Assembly: GCA_963666535.1 (NCBI GenBank)
Contig: OY762913.1
Span: forward strand, 1,550,001 to 1,614,000
Source: G963666535 sp963666535
Lineage (GTDB): Bacteria > Bacillota > Clostridia > Oscillospirales > Oscillospiraceae
Length of the DNA: 64,000 nucleotides
Direction of reading: 5' to 3'
The notes beneath the pieces were generated by a model, which did not search any database, had not been told where the DNA came from, and saw nothing but the letters and a program-made list of their open reading frames with translations. The position numbers and the translations under genes were made by a program. This document shows positions 40,689 through 48,464 of the stretch, piece after piece; position 1 is the stretch's first letter; every line of letters starts with the position of its first letter.

Positions 40689-40879
40689 TTTTACCTTGAA
40701 ATAGAGTTCCCCTGGGCGGACGCGGCATTCACGCAAAGCGCGCATACCGTGTCCGCTCCCGGGGAAACGGGCAGTGAAGGCAAAATCCACAGTCTTGATT
40801 TGCAAGAGCAAACCCACAGATACAAGCTAAAATTCTTGATCAAGGGATTTTACAATTACACAAAATTTTCCGACGTGCC

Positions 40880-40887
40880 GTATATAG
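40880..40887. repeat. Right target-site duplication GTATATAG
   Basis: Same 8 bases as at 39359-39366, just outside the right inverted repeat. Confidence 0.85.
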
Positions 40888-41335
40888 CAATCTGGGTTTT
40901 GCTTTTACTTTGGTTTTGGATTGGACTGTCTCCTGATGGAGCTATGGCTTATAGCATTATTTCTTTCTATTTGGTGCTTCCGATTTCTTCGTTTGCTATA
41001 TCCTGCGGTTTGAGAACCAAAAACATTTGGATCAAGGGGCTTTCCCCGGTCTTTTTTGGCTGCATGGCAATGATGCTGGGTTTTCTGACCTTCGACTTAG
41101 CAAATACGCTGACCTTTCAAAACCAGCACATTCCTGATTTTAAAATGGCACTTGCTTCGGCGATTCCGTCCTTGACGGGGCTATGCGTCAGCGCTGGCGT
41201 GACAGCACTCAAAAAGAAAAAGGGCTGACTTTGAACATGATGGTACAATATGAAACGGACAAATTTTAATTTCTCACAGGGATGATAAGAAAGACAATTT
41301 GATTTGAAGATTTTTTTCACCATTACTCCAGAAAA

Positions 41336-41405
41336 GACCTAGCTTTTACCAGCGGGTAGCTATTTCTTTCTTGATGCGGCACAGCATGATATGATATATG
41401 ATAAG
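41336..41405 (+). repeat. Hairpin repeat, diverged copy 3 (before HAD gene)
   Basis: CTAGCT.../GGTAGCTA hairpin, then TTTCTTTCTTGATG and ATGATATGATATATG. Sequence has diverged, but the order (hairpin, TTTCTT run, AT-rich -10-like part) is that of copies 1 and 2. It lies 65 bases before the HAD gene. Confidence 0.5.
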
Positions 41406-41469
41406 CTGTTGCATCTTGCAGATAAAAGGATTCCGAATGGTGGATTACTAATATTCTAGGAGAGAAAAA

Positions 41470-42162
41470 ATGAGTTATAAAATTCTTCTATTTGATTTAG
41501 ATGATACCTTGTTAGATTTCAGCGCTAATGAAGCCGATTCGTTAAATAAGTTATTTCAGCAACACGGATATACTTTTTCGGATGAGTTGTTTCGTGTCTA
41601 TAACTCCGTCAACAAACAATTATGGACTGATTATGAAAATGGAACGATTGCATTGGATGATGTGCTAAACTCAAGATTTTCAGAAACGATGTTAAGACTG
41701 GGGAAAGTGGTGGATGGCATTGAATGGGAAAATCTGTACAGAGAACTTTTGGGGAATGGATGTCAGCTTATAGAAGGCGCGTTAGAAGTGTGTCAGAGCT
41801 TATCTGTATCCCACCGGCTGTTTGTTGTCACGAATGGGATTGCCGAAACTCAGAGCAAGAGAATAAAGCAGGCGGGCCTATATAAATTTTTTGAAGACAT
41901 TTTTGATTCTCAAAGCGTTGGATTTCAAAAGCCGTCAAAAGAGTTTTTCAGTTATGTCATGAGTCATATTAAAAATTTTGATATAAAGGAAGCACTTGTG
42001 ATCGGGGATTCATTGAATACGGATATAAAAGGCGGCCTTCTGGCAGGGATTGATACCTGTTGGGTCAACAGGACGTCACAAAAATGCTCTGCAGAAATTC
42101 AAAGTACATACACGGTGACAAGCTTAGTGGGATTATATGACATTTGTGCCCCGACAAAATGA
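41470..42162 (+). CDS. HAD-superfamily phosphatase (YjjG-like)
   Basis: A 230-residue HAD-IA hydrolase. Motif I is LFDLDDTLLDF (nucleophile Asp), motif II VVTNG, motif III Lys in GFQKPS, and motif IV VIGDSLNTDIKGG. The four-helix cap between I and II matches pyrimidine nucleotidases such as YjjG. It probably dephosphorylates non-canonical nucleotides or other small phosphates. AGGAGAG precedes the ATG. It is part of the acquired gene patch. Confidence 0.88.
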   Translation: MSYKILLFDLDDTLLDFSANEADSLNKLFQQHGYTFSDELFRVYNSVNKQLWTDYENGTIALDDVLNSRFSETMLRLGKVVDGIEWENLYRELLGNGCQLIEGALEVCQSLSVSHRLFVVTNGIAETQSKRIKQAGLYKFFEDIFDSQSVGFQKPSKEFFSYVMSHIKNFDIKEALVIGDSLNTDIKGGLLAGIDTCWVNRTSQKCSAEIQSTYTVTSLVGLYDICAPTK

Positions 42163-42468
42163 GCAAAGCCAGAAACGGATCAGTTTAACCGAGCCGACCA
42201 ACCAAGTTGCAACCCGCTTTCTAAGCCGATATGCTACCCCCAGATAGGACAGTGAAAAAACAACTCACTGTTTTGTCTGGGGGTATGGTTATGCCGCAAA
42301 AAGGGAAAATCATGCCGACAGAGAAGTACGGATCATGGAATAATATTTGCGCGGCAAGATAAACCAACACAGGCAATGCTTCCTGAAAAATTTGATGGAG
42401 CGAGACGGACGATGCCTAGCGATTCAATGCGAAAGTGAAAATTTTGTAATAAAATATTCTTGAACTTC
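42163..42468. other. Non-coding region with remnants of a second IS
   Basis: This 306-base stretch has no whole gene. It holds the inverted pair 42235/42265, followed by a frame beginning ATGCCGCAAAAAGGG that ends after about 25 codons, like the start of an IS3-type orfA. The rest shows nothing clear. Confidence 0.45.
42235..42285. repeat. IS-end-like inverted repeat (21 bp arms)
   Basis: TACCCCCAGA...ACAGTGA (42235-42255) and TCACTGT...TCTGGGGGTA (42265-42285) are inverted with 18 of 21 matching, nine bases apart. They look like two ends of the same IS brought together, or a strong hairpin; no full transposase remains. Confidence 0.5.
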
Positions 42469-42525
42469 TTGACAATTCGGTCTATGGAGAATAGACTAAA
42501 AATGTAGGTCTATACTAAATAGACC
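42469..42525 (+). promoter_or_regulatory. Promoter with two BlaI-type operator dyads
   Basis: TTGACA (42469-42474), 17 bases, TAGACT (42492-42497). Two dyads GGTCTA-N7-TAGACT (42479-42497) and GGTCTA-N7-TAGACC (42507-42525) cover the -10 box and the start region. They are likely the operators of the BlaI-like repressor made from this promoter (autoregulation). Confidence 0.8.
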
Positions 42526-42543
42526 AATCGAGGGAGGATTACC

Positions 42544-42903
42544 GTGAAAGAATCAAAATTATCCCATAGCGAAGCAAAATTCGCCGAACTGGTATGGACA
42601 CACGAGCCAATCAGCTCCGGCGAGTTGGTAAAGTTATGTGAAAAAGAACTGAATTGGAAAAAATCCACTACTTATACGGTACTAAAAAATCTATGTGGAA
42701 AAGGGATTTTCCAGAATCAAAATACAGTCGTTACAGCCTTAATCAAAAAGGATGAGTTTTACGCAAGACAGAGCCGACGCTTTGTGGAAGATGCTTTTGG
42801 GGGATCATTACCCAAATTCCTGACGGCCTTTATTGGAGGAAAGAAACTTAGCGACCGTCAGGCAGAGGAACTGAAAAAGCTGATCGACGAGAACAGAGGT
42901 TAA
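42544..42903 (+). CDS. BlaI/MecI-family transcriptional repressor
   Basis: A 119-residue winged-helix repressor (LSHSEAKFAELVWTHEPISSGELV, WKKSTTYTVLKNLCGKGIF) with a C-terminal dimerisation helix. BlaI/MecI proteins are cleaved when a partner M56 sensor is activated. The partner gene follows directly, sharing one base (TAATG). It starts with GTG at 42544 and GAGGGAGG is upstream. The dyads at 42479 and 42507 are the probable sites. Confidence 0.92.
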   Translation: MKESKLSHSEAKFAELVWTHEPISSGELVKLCEKELNWKKSTTYTVLKNLCGKGIFQNQNTVVTALIKKDEFYARQSRRFVEDAFGGSLPKFLTAFIGGKKLSDRQAEELKKLIDENRG

Positions 42904-44813
42904 TGCTTATGTGGTGCTATACGCTGTTTTCTATCATCCTGAATATGAGTGTGACCGCAGGGATGGTTATTGTCCTTGTGCTGCTTGCCCGTCTGCCGCT
43001 GAAAAAAGCACCAAAAGTGTTTTCCTATGTGATGTGGACGGTCGTTTTGTTCCGGCTGATCTGCCCCGTATCGTTTTCTACGGATTTTTCGCTGCTGGGT
43101 GTCTTCTATTCTCCAACCGTCACAAACAGTAGCATTACCTATATTCCAACCGATATCGTTCACGCGGCAAACCCGCAGGTGGATTTACCGCTTTCGGGTA
43201 TCAGCCAAGCCATCCATGAAACCCTACCACAGGGTGATGAGCAGACAGTTGCCGATCCGCTGGAAGCGCCGATGGCGATTGCTACGTTCTTGTGGCTTTT
43301 TGGCATCGCGGTGATGCTGGCTTACAGTATCGTTTCGGTAGTGATTTTGAAAAAACGCCTGAAAAGCGCGCAGAATACGCAGGGGAACATTTACGAGGCC
43401 GATAACTTGAAAACGCCCTTTGTGCTTGGCATATTCAGGCCGAGGATTTTCATTCCTGAGGGACTGGCGGCCGAGGAAAAAAGCTTTATCATCCGGCATG
43501 AACAGACGCATATCCGCAGGTTTGACCATATTATAAAACCCGTTGCCTTTTTGGTTCTGAGCATTCATTGGTTCAATCCGCTGGTATGGATTTCCTTTAT
43601 CCTGATGGGTACGGACATGGAGCTTTCCTGTGACGAACGGGTGATCAAGGAAATGGGCGGCGAGATCAAAAAAGCCTATTCCGCATCGCTTCTGTCGCTG
43701 ACCACGGGGAAACGCATTATAAACGGCAGCCCGCTTGCTTTTGGTGAGGGCAACGTGGGGGGCAGAATAAAAAATGTATTGAATTACAAAAAGCCCGCAT
43801 TTTGGGTGATTGCGGTGGCGGTCATTGCTGTAAGCGTGGTAAGCCTGGGGCTGCTTTCAAACCCCAGGAGCGATGAGCTTACCCAAAGCGAGGCACAGAA
43901 GATTGTCGAAGGGCATTATCCGTCGGCAATCAGTATAATCTCCGGGACTGATCAAACAATCCATAATGGCGTTGATTTTGAGTGCTACACGTTTCGTGTA
44001 AAGCCGACCGATGCCGAAACAGATGAAACTGTTGCTGTTGACAAAACAAAGGGGATATTTTTTACTTATAATGAAAAGGACGGACAGTGGTACGCCTTTA
44101 CCGGTGCGCGTGAAAAAGACCCGCTGACAGCGCAACCAACGGCGTTCAAAACCACAGAAACAGATCTGTTGGAAATCGGCAGAATAGCCTTAGACGAATA
44201 TATGGCAACGTTCATGAGCGACAACACGCCGGATAGTGACCGCATCGCATCCTATCAGATCAACAATATTTCTGTTCTGGCCGGCGGTATTGAGGAATTC
44301 TGTGTTACCCTCAATTATGATTTTACGACAGACAACGACAGCTACGTCAATCCGGGACGCGGCGCAAAGGGCAAAGGAACCTGGCCGGACAATTATCTTG
44401 AAATAAGAATTAGAAACATCGGAAAGTATGCTTATGAAATTGTCAGTATCGGCACAGGCGGTGGTGGACAGGGACTTAAACCGATAACCGATAATACAGA
44501 TATTGTGTATACAGAGGAAGAAATCGAGGCGGCAAGGGAATGTGTCAGAGAGTACTTTTCCGAAGTGGCGACTTCCCGCGTTTTGAACGATTTATGGTTT
44601 GACGAGGCCGCGTGTGTTAAAAATATCGCTTCCTATATGCAGTATGGCAATGGAAAAACAAACGGGGTATCGGAGGGAAATGTCATTGTTCTGCTCTGTA
44701 ACTTTACCATAGAAAATGACAATGCCTTTGAAGGGTATTATCCCGATTGGCAGATGATTCTGATCAGAGACAGCGCTGACGGCGCGTGGCGGATCGATGA
44801 TCAGGGGGTTTAA
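42903..44813 (+). CDS. M56 (BlaR1-type) sensor metallopeptidase with novel outer domain
   Basis: The 636-residue protein has four or so membrane helices (10-30, 42-56, 125-150, 305-325) and the M56 zinc site H199-E200-x-x-H203 (RHEQTH) with E240 in ELSCDE. BlaR1 itself ends with a penicillin-binding sensor domain; here residues ~330-636 are instead two alpha/beta modules (LTQSEAQKIVEGHYP, EEIEAARECVREYFSEV) without an SxxK serine. The signal is therefore unlikely to be a beta-lactam. It probably controls BlaI at 42544. Confidence 0.88.
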   Translation: MLMWCYTLFSIILNMSVTAGMVIVLVLLARLPLKKAPKVFSYVMWTVVLFRLICPVSFSTDFSLLGVFYSPTVTNSSITYIPTDIVHAANPQVDLPLSGISQAIHETLPQGDEQTVADPLEAPMAIATFLWLFGIAVMLAYSIVSVVILKKRLKSAQNTQGNIYEADNLKTPFVLGIFRPRIFIPEGLAAEEKSFIIRHEQTHIRRFDHIIKPVAFLVLSIHWFNPLVWISFILMGTDMELSCDERVIKEMGGEIKKAYSASLLSLTTGKRIINGSPLAFGEGNVGGRIKNVLNYKKPAFWVIAVAVIAVSVVSLGLLSNPRSDELTQSEAQKIVEGHYPSAISIISGTDQTIHNGVDFECYTFRVKPTDAETDETVAVDKTKGIFFTYNEKDGQWYAFTGAREKDPLTAQPTAFKTTETDLLEIGRIALDEYMATFMSDNTPDSDRIASYQINNISVLAGGIEEFCVTLNYDFTTDNDSYVNPGRGAKGKGTWPDNYLEIRIRNIGKYAYEIVSIGTGGGGQGLKPITDNTDIVYTEEEIEAARECVREYFSEVATSRVLNDLWFDEAACVKNIASYMQYGNGKTNGVSEGNVIVLLCNFTIENDNAFEGYYPDWQMILIRDSADGAWRIDDQGV

Positions 44814-44928
44814 TTCACACGATAGGCTGTATGGTCATTGTTTACTTCCTGATGGACGCTAGCGCGCAAATTGATGCAACAAATATTGGTAGGTAGTGCA
44901 AATTTCTAAAAGCGCGCGGTATTGTATC

Positions 44929-44965
44929 AAAAGGCTGGTTTCCTAAACTCGGAAACCAGCCTTTT
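44929..44965. terminator. Bidirectional terminator
   Basis: AAAAGGCTGGTTTCC (44929-44943) and GGAAACCAGCCTTTT (44951-44965) form a perfect 15-bp hairpin flanked by A and T runs. It serves the M56 gene (plus) and trmO (minus). Confidence 0.9.
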
Positions 44966-44993
44966 AACATTTTCGTAAGGATTAGGATTAGGG

Positions 44994-45470
44994 CTAGAAA
45001 TGAAAGATCGTACTCCAATCGAAGTCCCCAGAGGTTTCAACCGCTTTAGGCCAATCAGCGCACCAATTCGGAACAATTGGATTTTCTACTCTGTCAAAGC
45101 TGGGGGTGTAAGGCTTGATATCTATCACCGGAGTCCCATCTTCTGCGTCGATAAAAGCCACACCAATGATTCCGTTTTCACAATCCAGATAGGTGACGTA
45201 AGTACAAGTAAGTGCGATTGGATTTGGACGCTCCGGAGAACGGGTTGCAAATATGCCTAATGTGTCTGGGGAACCTTTGTAAGGACTTTTCTCAACGAGT
45301 TTTGAGCGAGAGTCTGCGTTGTCGTTTTGATGAAACCACCAAAGGACGTTAATATAGCCAAATCCTTCAAGGTTGGTAAGAGCCGGGATAAACTCTTTTT
45401 CCAGTTCTATGCGCATGCCATTTTCGTCTAAACGCACTTTCCCGATTGATTTTGCTGTAAATTGTTCCAT
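44994..45470 (-). CDS. trmO: tRNA (adenine-N6)-methyltransferase TrmO
   Basis: The 158-residue protein is a TsaA/TrmO-like enzyme: IGKVRLDENG at the start, NVLWWFHQND, and the signature GIFATRSPERPNPIALT, ending with DGTPVIDIKPYTPSFD. TrmO methylates t6A37 of threonine tRNAs using AdoMet. The family also has uncharacterised members, so the exact target is inferred. It is convergent with the M56 gene and shares a terminator with it. Confidence 0.85.
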   Translation of the reverse strand: MEQFTAKSIGKVRLDENGMRIELEKEFIPALTNLEGFGYINVLWWFHQNDNADSRSKLVEKSPYKGSPDTLGIFATRSPERPNPIALTCTYVTYLDCENGIIGVAFIDAEDGTPVIDIKPYTPSFDRVENPIVPNWCADWPKAVETSGDFDWSTIFHF

Positions 45471-46015
45471 AAATAAATCTCCTATTCAGTTTATTTACGG
45501 CGCCGTTATATTCAGTATACCAATGTGTTTTTATACTACAAGCTTTTTTATGATTTTTTTAAGGGGAAGGAATCACTGCCGTATAACATTAAAATAAGAA
45601 TCCAGTCCCCCGTCCAAGCGGATGCCCGCATTCAAGCGTTTTTCAATAGAATTAATCCCTTGCAGATGGAGTGTTATGACGCGCTGGGTACGCAGATTCA
45701 AAGATCATGTTAGTGTGGCTTCTGTTTTCTACGCGTCTGACAGTAATATGGCAGTGCGGCCTTGCGGCGATTTCTTATGACGGGCCCACCGCAAGGAAAT
45801 ACTGGGTGACCTCGCCTGGTTTCAACCATCTGTTTTTAAATATACTTAAAATGTGCAAACACTACAAGCAAATAAAATTGAAATAATAAAAAATGGTGCA
45901 TAATAACTAAAATATTTAAGCCTTTCAACAGAATATGACATAATTCTGCATAAAACTTGGATATGATATAGGTGACCCCAGAAAGAAGAATTGGTAAAGG
46001 TGAAAGGAGCACGCT
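45471..46015. other. 545-base non-coding region
   Basis: It holds the upstream part of trmO (AGGAGATTTATTT), AT-rich stretches (45835-45960) and a TATGATATAGG -10-like element before the gene at 46016. A frame of 62 codons (45525-45713) reads like a gene fragment but has no ribosome site or partner; nothing firm can be called. Confidence 0.4.
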
Positions 46016-46201
46016 ATGAAGAGAATTACAAAAGAGTATAGTGTCTTGTTTAACGAAATTACCGATGTATCTGAGGAATTGATCAAGCTTTACTGGCGGC
46101 TGCTTGAGGCGCAGCGACGTTCGGAAGAAGGATTTCTGGAAGAGGACGAAGCTGAGGAGGTACTTATTGTATCGGAGGATCGTATTTCAGCCAGTATATA
46201 A
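46016..46201 (+). CDS. Small acidic helical protein (61 aa)
   Basis: A 61-residue protein (MKRITKEYSVLFNEITDVSEELI, EAQRRSEEGFLEEDEAEEVLIV), mostly one long charged helix. A strong AAAGGAGCACGCT site precedes the ATG, and a hairpin terminator begins at its stop codon. This makes it a real single-gene unit. It matches nothing I know. Confidence 0.65.
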   Translation: MKRITKEYSVLFNEITDVSEELIKLYWRLLEAQRRSEEGFLEEDEAEEVLIVSEDRISASI

Positions 46202-46244
46202 ACCTGCAGAAGGCGCACCATTTCCGGTGCGCCTTCTGCAGGTT
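46201..46244 (+). terminator. Terminator of the small gene at 46016
   Basis: AACCTGCAGAAGGCGCACC (46201-46219) pairs perfectly with the sequence at 46226-46244 around loop ATTTCC. The U run is weak (TAAATAAATGCGACTTTTTT). Confidence 0.75.
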
Positions 46245-46438
46245 AAATAAATGCGACTTTTTTGGATGCGATTTTTTTGCGCAACGCACTACAGTTTATG
46301 AAAAAGAAATCTTGCAGACCATGTCGCAACAAATGGCCTTAACCTGACGCTGAAGTACGGGTAATTGTTATTTGCCGGACAGATCAGATAGCGGTTAGCG
46401 AGGAAGGGACATCTTGAAAAGTATTATCTTTGCAGCGT
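46245..46438. other. Short non-coding region between convergent genes
   Basis: No gene or clear signal was found beyond the AT-rich start. It separates the gene at 46016 from the convergent DUF2325 gene. Confidence 0.4.
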
Positions 46439-46723
46439 TTATTTGAAACAATGACTGTTTAATATCGTCTTTAATGACGACAAACTGCTGCTGTGACACC
46501 GTTCCACATAGGCGTTGCTTTTTCGCGCGCTGCATAAGGCGCACTGCACCATTTTATGTGAGACAGTATTGGTAAAAAGAATATACAGATCGGCGCTTCC
46601 CAGCTTTTTCTTCATTTCACCGTTCAACTTTGTAAAAACCTTGGCCTTGCAACCGTACTCTCGGCATGTGTCGGCGTAAAGCCGCTCCATACATTCATTT
46701 CCCCCGATGATAATAATGCTCAA
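46439..46723 (-). CDS. DUF2325 family protein
   Basis: The 94-residue protein matches DUF2325 in full: MSIIIIGGNECMERLY (Rossmann-like start), YGCKAKVFTKLNG, YILFTNTVSHKMV, and a C-terminal Ser/His region. These small proteins occur in Clostridia next to iron-uptake and redox genes; function unknown. A GGGGAGGAATTTA site precedes the ATG. The 130 bases upstream are packed with palindromes. Confidence 0.88.
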   Translation of the reverse strand: MSIIIIGGNECMERLYADTCREYGCKAKVFTKLNGEMKKKLGSADLYILFTNTVSHKMVQCALCSARKSNAYVERCHSSSLSSLKTILNSHCFK

Positions 46724-46741
46724 TTAAATTCCTCCCCAAAG

Positions 46742-46757
46742 GTTAGCGTTGGCTAAC
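46742..46757. promoter_or_regulatory. Palindrome GTTAGC-N4-GCTAAC upstream of DUF2325 gene
   Basis: A perfect 6-bp dyad with a 4-base centre, 19 bases ahead of the DUF2325 start. The same dyad forms the core of the large palindrome at 46807. A metal-dependent repressor of the DtxR/MntR kind is a reasonable guess for the binder, unproven. Confidence 0.6.
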
Positions 46758-46774
46758 TGCTGAATTTTATAATA

Positions 46775-46794
46775 GGAATGCCAGTGGGCATTCC
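46775..46794. promoter_or_regulatory. Palindrome GGAATGCC-N4-GGCATTCC
   Basis: A perfect 8-bp dyad with a 4-base centre between the two GTTAGC dyads. It is close to a TATTAT -10-like element on the minus strand (46774-46769) and would cover the promoter. Confidence 0.55.
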
Positions 46795-46806
46795 AGCTTT
46801 AATTGC

Positions 46807-46850
46807 ATATGATCGCAATGGTTAGCAAGTGCTAACTATTGCGATCATAT
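46807..46850. promoter_or_regulatory. Large palindrome with GTTAGC-N4-GCTAAC core (20-nt arms)
   Basis: ATATGATCGCAAT-G-GTTAGC and GCTAAC-T-ATTGCGATCATAT, a palindrome of 20-base arms with one G/T pair and AAGT centre. It lies between the end of folC and the DUF2325 gene. It may be an operator, an mRNA hairpin or both. Confidence 0.65.
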
Positions 46851-46979
46851 CATATGACAAAATCCCTGTCAATCCATTTCCGCGCATAATTTGGTCTGCA
46901 TGTGGTGAAAACATGCGAAATAAGCGGTAAACGCTGACAGCAGACACTTTATAGCTGGGCAAGCTGGCTACGCTTTGCA

Positions 46980-48260
46980 TCAATTCTTCCTGGTGTCTAG
47001 AAAGTAATGCCGGGCGGCACCGACCATATAAAGGGAGCCAAAGGCACAGATCACACCGGAAGGCCCAGCCTCTGCCAGGGCTGTTTCAACTCCCGCTTCC
47101 ATGCTTTCGCAGAATATGGTTGGCTTTCCATACTGCGATAAATACTGCTTAAGTTCCTCCCCAGGGAGGGCTCTGGGGCTGTTTGGCGTGACGGTGATGA
47201 ACCGCTCTGCCAGTGGGGCCACTTTTTCAAACATTCCTGCATAGTCCTTGTCGGCCAGAACGCCAACTAAAAAAGTCATGTTACGATTGGGGCAGTAATC
47301 TCGAAGCGTGTTCACCAAGGCATCTACGCACTGGGGGTTATGTCCTCCATCCATGATATACACCGGATTTCTGCTCAAAACCTCAAAGCGACCGGGCCAA
47401 CTTACGTTGGAAAGCCCGTTTCGAATGGCAGCTTCACTGACACTCCATCCCTTTTCCCGCATGGCATAGATCGCTGTCAGGGCAACCGCGGCGTTGTTCA
47501 GCTGGTGCGATCCCAAAAGTGGCATGGTAAGTTCAGAAAGACCATTCCACGAAAAGACTTGCCCGTCAAAGTCATGGTGGTGTGCCTCTACTTTTGAAAA
47601 GTCTGCTTGCACCAGCTTGGACTTTTCGCGCACACAGATTTCCTCCAAAACTTGCATGACAGACGCTTTTTGCGGATATATGACAGTGGGACAGCCTTGC
47701 TTGATAATTCCGCCTTTTGTGCGGGCGATTTCTTCCACCGTGTTGCCGAGCTGTGCCATATGGTCAAGCCCGATATTGGTAATCACCGCAACCTCGGGAG
47801 CCTTGATCACATTCGTGGAGTCCAGTTTGCCGCCCAATCCAACCTCCAGAACCACAATGTCACAGTGTTTTCTGTGAAAGTGCTCGAAGGCAATGCAGGT
47901 ACCCATCTCAAACTCTGTGGGTCGGTCCGTCATCCCGGCAACGGCAGGCTGCAGAAATTCCACAATCGAGGACAATTCCTCGTCTGAAATTTCGGCCCCG
48001 TTGACTCGTATTCGCTCTTGATACCGATATAAATAGGGCGAGGTGTAAAGTCCGGTCACAAATCCGGCTTCCCGCAAAACGGAGGCTAAGATCGCGGCCG
48101 TGCTGCCTTTCCCATTGGTTCCCGCCACGTGGATATAGTTCAGTTGCTTTTCTGGGTTTCCAATCCTTTGCAGCAATTCTTCCGTGCGGGATAAGCCGAG
48201 TTTGCTGCCGACCCATGAAACATCTTCAATGAATGCAAGCGCCTGCTGTACTGTCATCAT
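46980..48260 (-). CDS. folC: Folylpolyglutamate synthase / dihydrofolate synthase FolC
   Basis: A 426-residue Mur-ligase-like enzyme with the P-loop HVAGTNGKGSTAA (45-57), TSPYLYRYQERIRVNG, DIVVLEVGLGGKLDSTN, and the C-terminal MDGGHNPQCVDAL. It adds glutamate to folates (and may make dihydrofolate). The reading frame starts with two ATG codons at 48260 and 48257, with GAAGGGAG upstream. It follows folT on the same strand and closes the folate unit. Confidence 0.94.
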   Translation of the reverse strand: MMTVQQALAFIEDVSWVGSKLGLSRTEELLQRIGNPEKQLNYIHVAGTNGKGSTAAILASVLREAGFVTGLYTSPYLYRYQERIRVNGAEISDEELSSIVEFLQPAVAGMTDRPTEFEMGTCIAFEHFHRKHCDIVVLEVGLGGKLDSTNVIKAPEVAVITNIGLDHMAQLGNTVEEIARTKGGIIKQGCPTVIYPQKASVMQVLEEICVREKSKLVQADFSKVEAHHHDFDGQVFSWNGLSELTMPLLGSHQLNNAAVALTAIYAMREKGWSVSEAAIRNGLSNVSWPGRFEVLSRNPVYIMDGGHNPQCVDALVNTLRDYCPNRNMTFLVGVLADKDYAGMFEKVAPLAERFITVTPNSPRALPGEELKQYLSQYGKPTIFCESMEAGVETALAEAGPSGVICAFGSLYMVGAARHYFLDTRKN

Positions 48261-48464
48261 TCTTTGGTGGACTCCCTTCGATCAATCCGTTTTTTTGAAC
48301 CGTTGCATCATGAAACAGTAAACCGCGTTGCCTGGATGGATCGATTCCCAAAGGAGTCGCTTTGTCACTTGATCCAGTGTTTTGCTAGGGGCAGCTTGAT
48401 CATATCTGTCGTTTCTGTATGCAATCTTTCACTAGTGTGGGCACCGCAAATTCTGCAGTCACGT

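Larger units (their letters stand above)
39367..40879 (+). mobile_element. IS256-family insertion sequence, complete (1,513 bp)
   Basis: The ends 39367-39390 and 40856-40879 are inverted repeats with 19 of 24 bases matching; the inner 14 bases (AAAATTTTGTGTAA) are perfect. The element is bounded by 8-bp duplications GTATATAG (39359, 40880) and holds one transposase gene on the plus strand. It is inserted in a small membrane-protein gene. Intact ends, intact duplications and an open transposase frame point to a recent insertion. Confidence 0.92.
39324..41228 (+). pseudogene. Small membrane-protein gene interrupted by the IS256-family element
   Basis: The gene starts at ATG 39324 (GAGGAGATAG upstream) and ends at TGA 41228. 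The IS at 39367-40879 splits it after codon 14. Removing the IS and one 8-bp duplicate restores an uninterrupted 127-codon frame reading MKNFKQAIGFIVYIAIWVLL. The restored protein has about four membrane segments (first VLLLLWFWIGLS) and resembles no family I recognise. A fused start inside the IS (40749) is an artefact of reading the downstream half alone. Confidence 0.85.

Noticed and set aside
40749..41228. Intact membrane-protein gene starting inside the IS
   Set aside because: The start lies in IS DNA; the real gene starts at 39324 and is interrupted.
45525..45713. 62-codon frame upstream of trmO
   Set aside because: No ribosome site, no recognisable protein and poor composition; may be a gene fragment at best.
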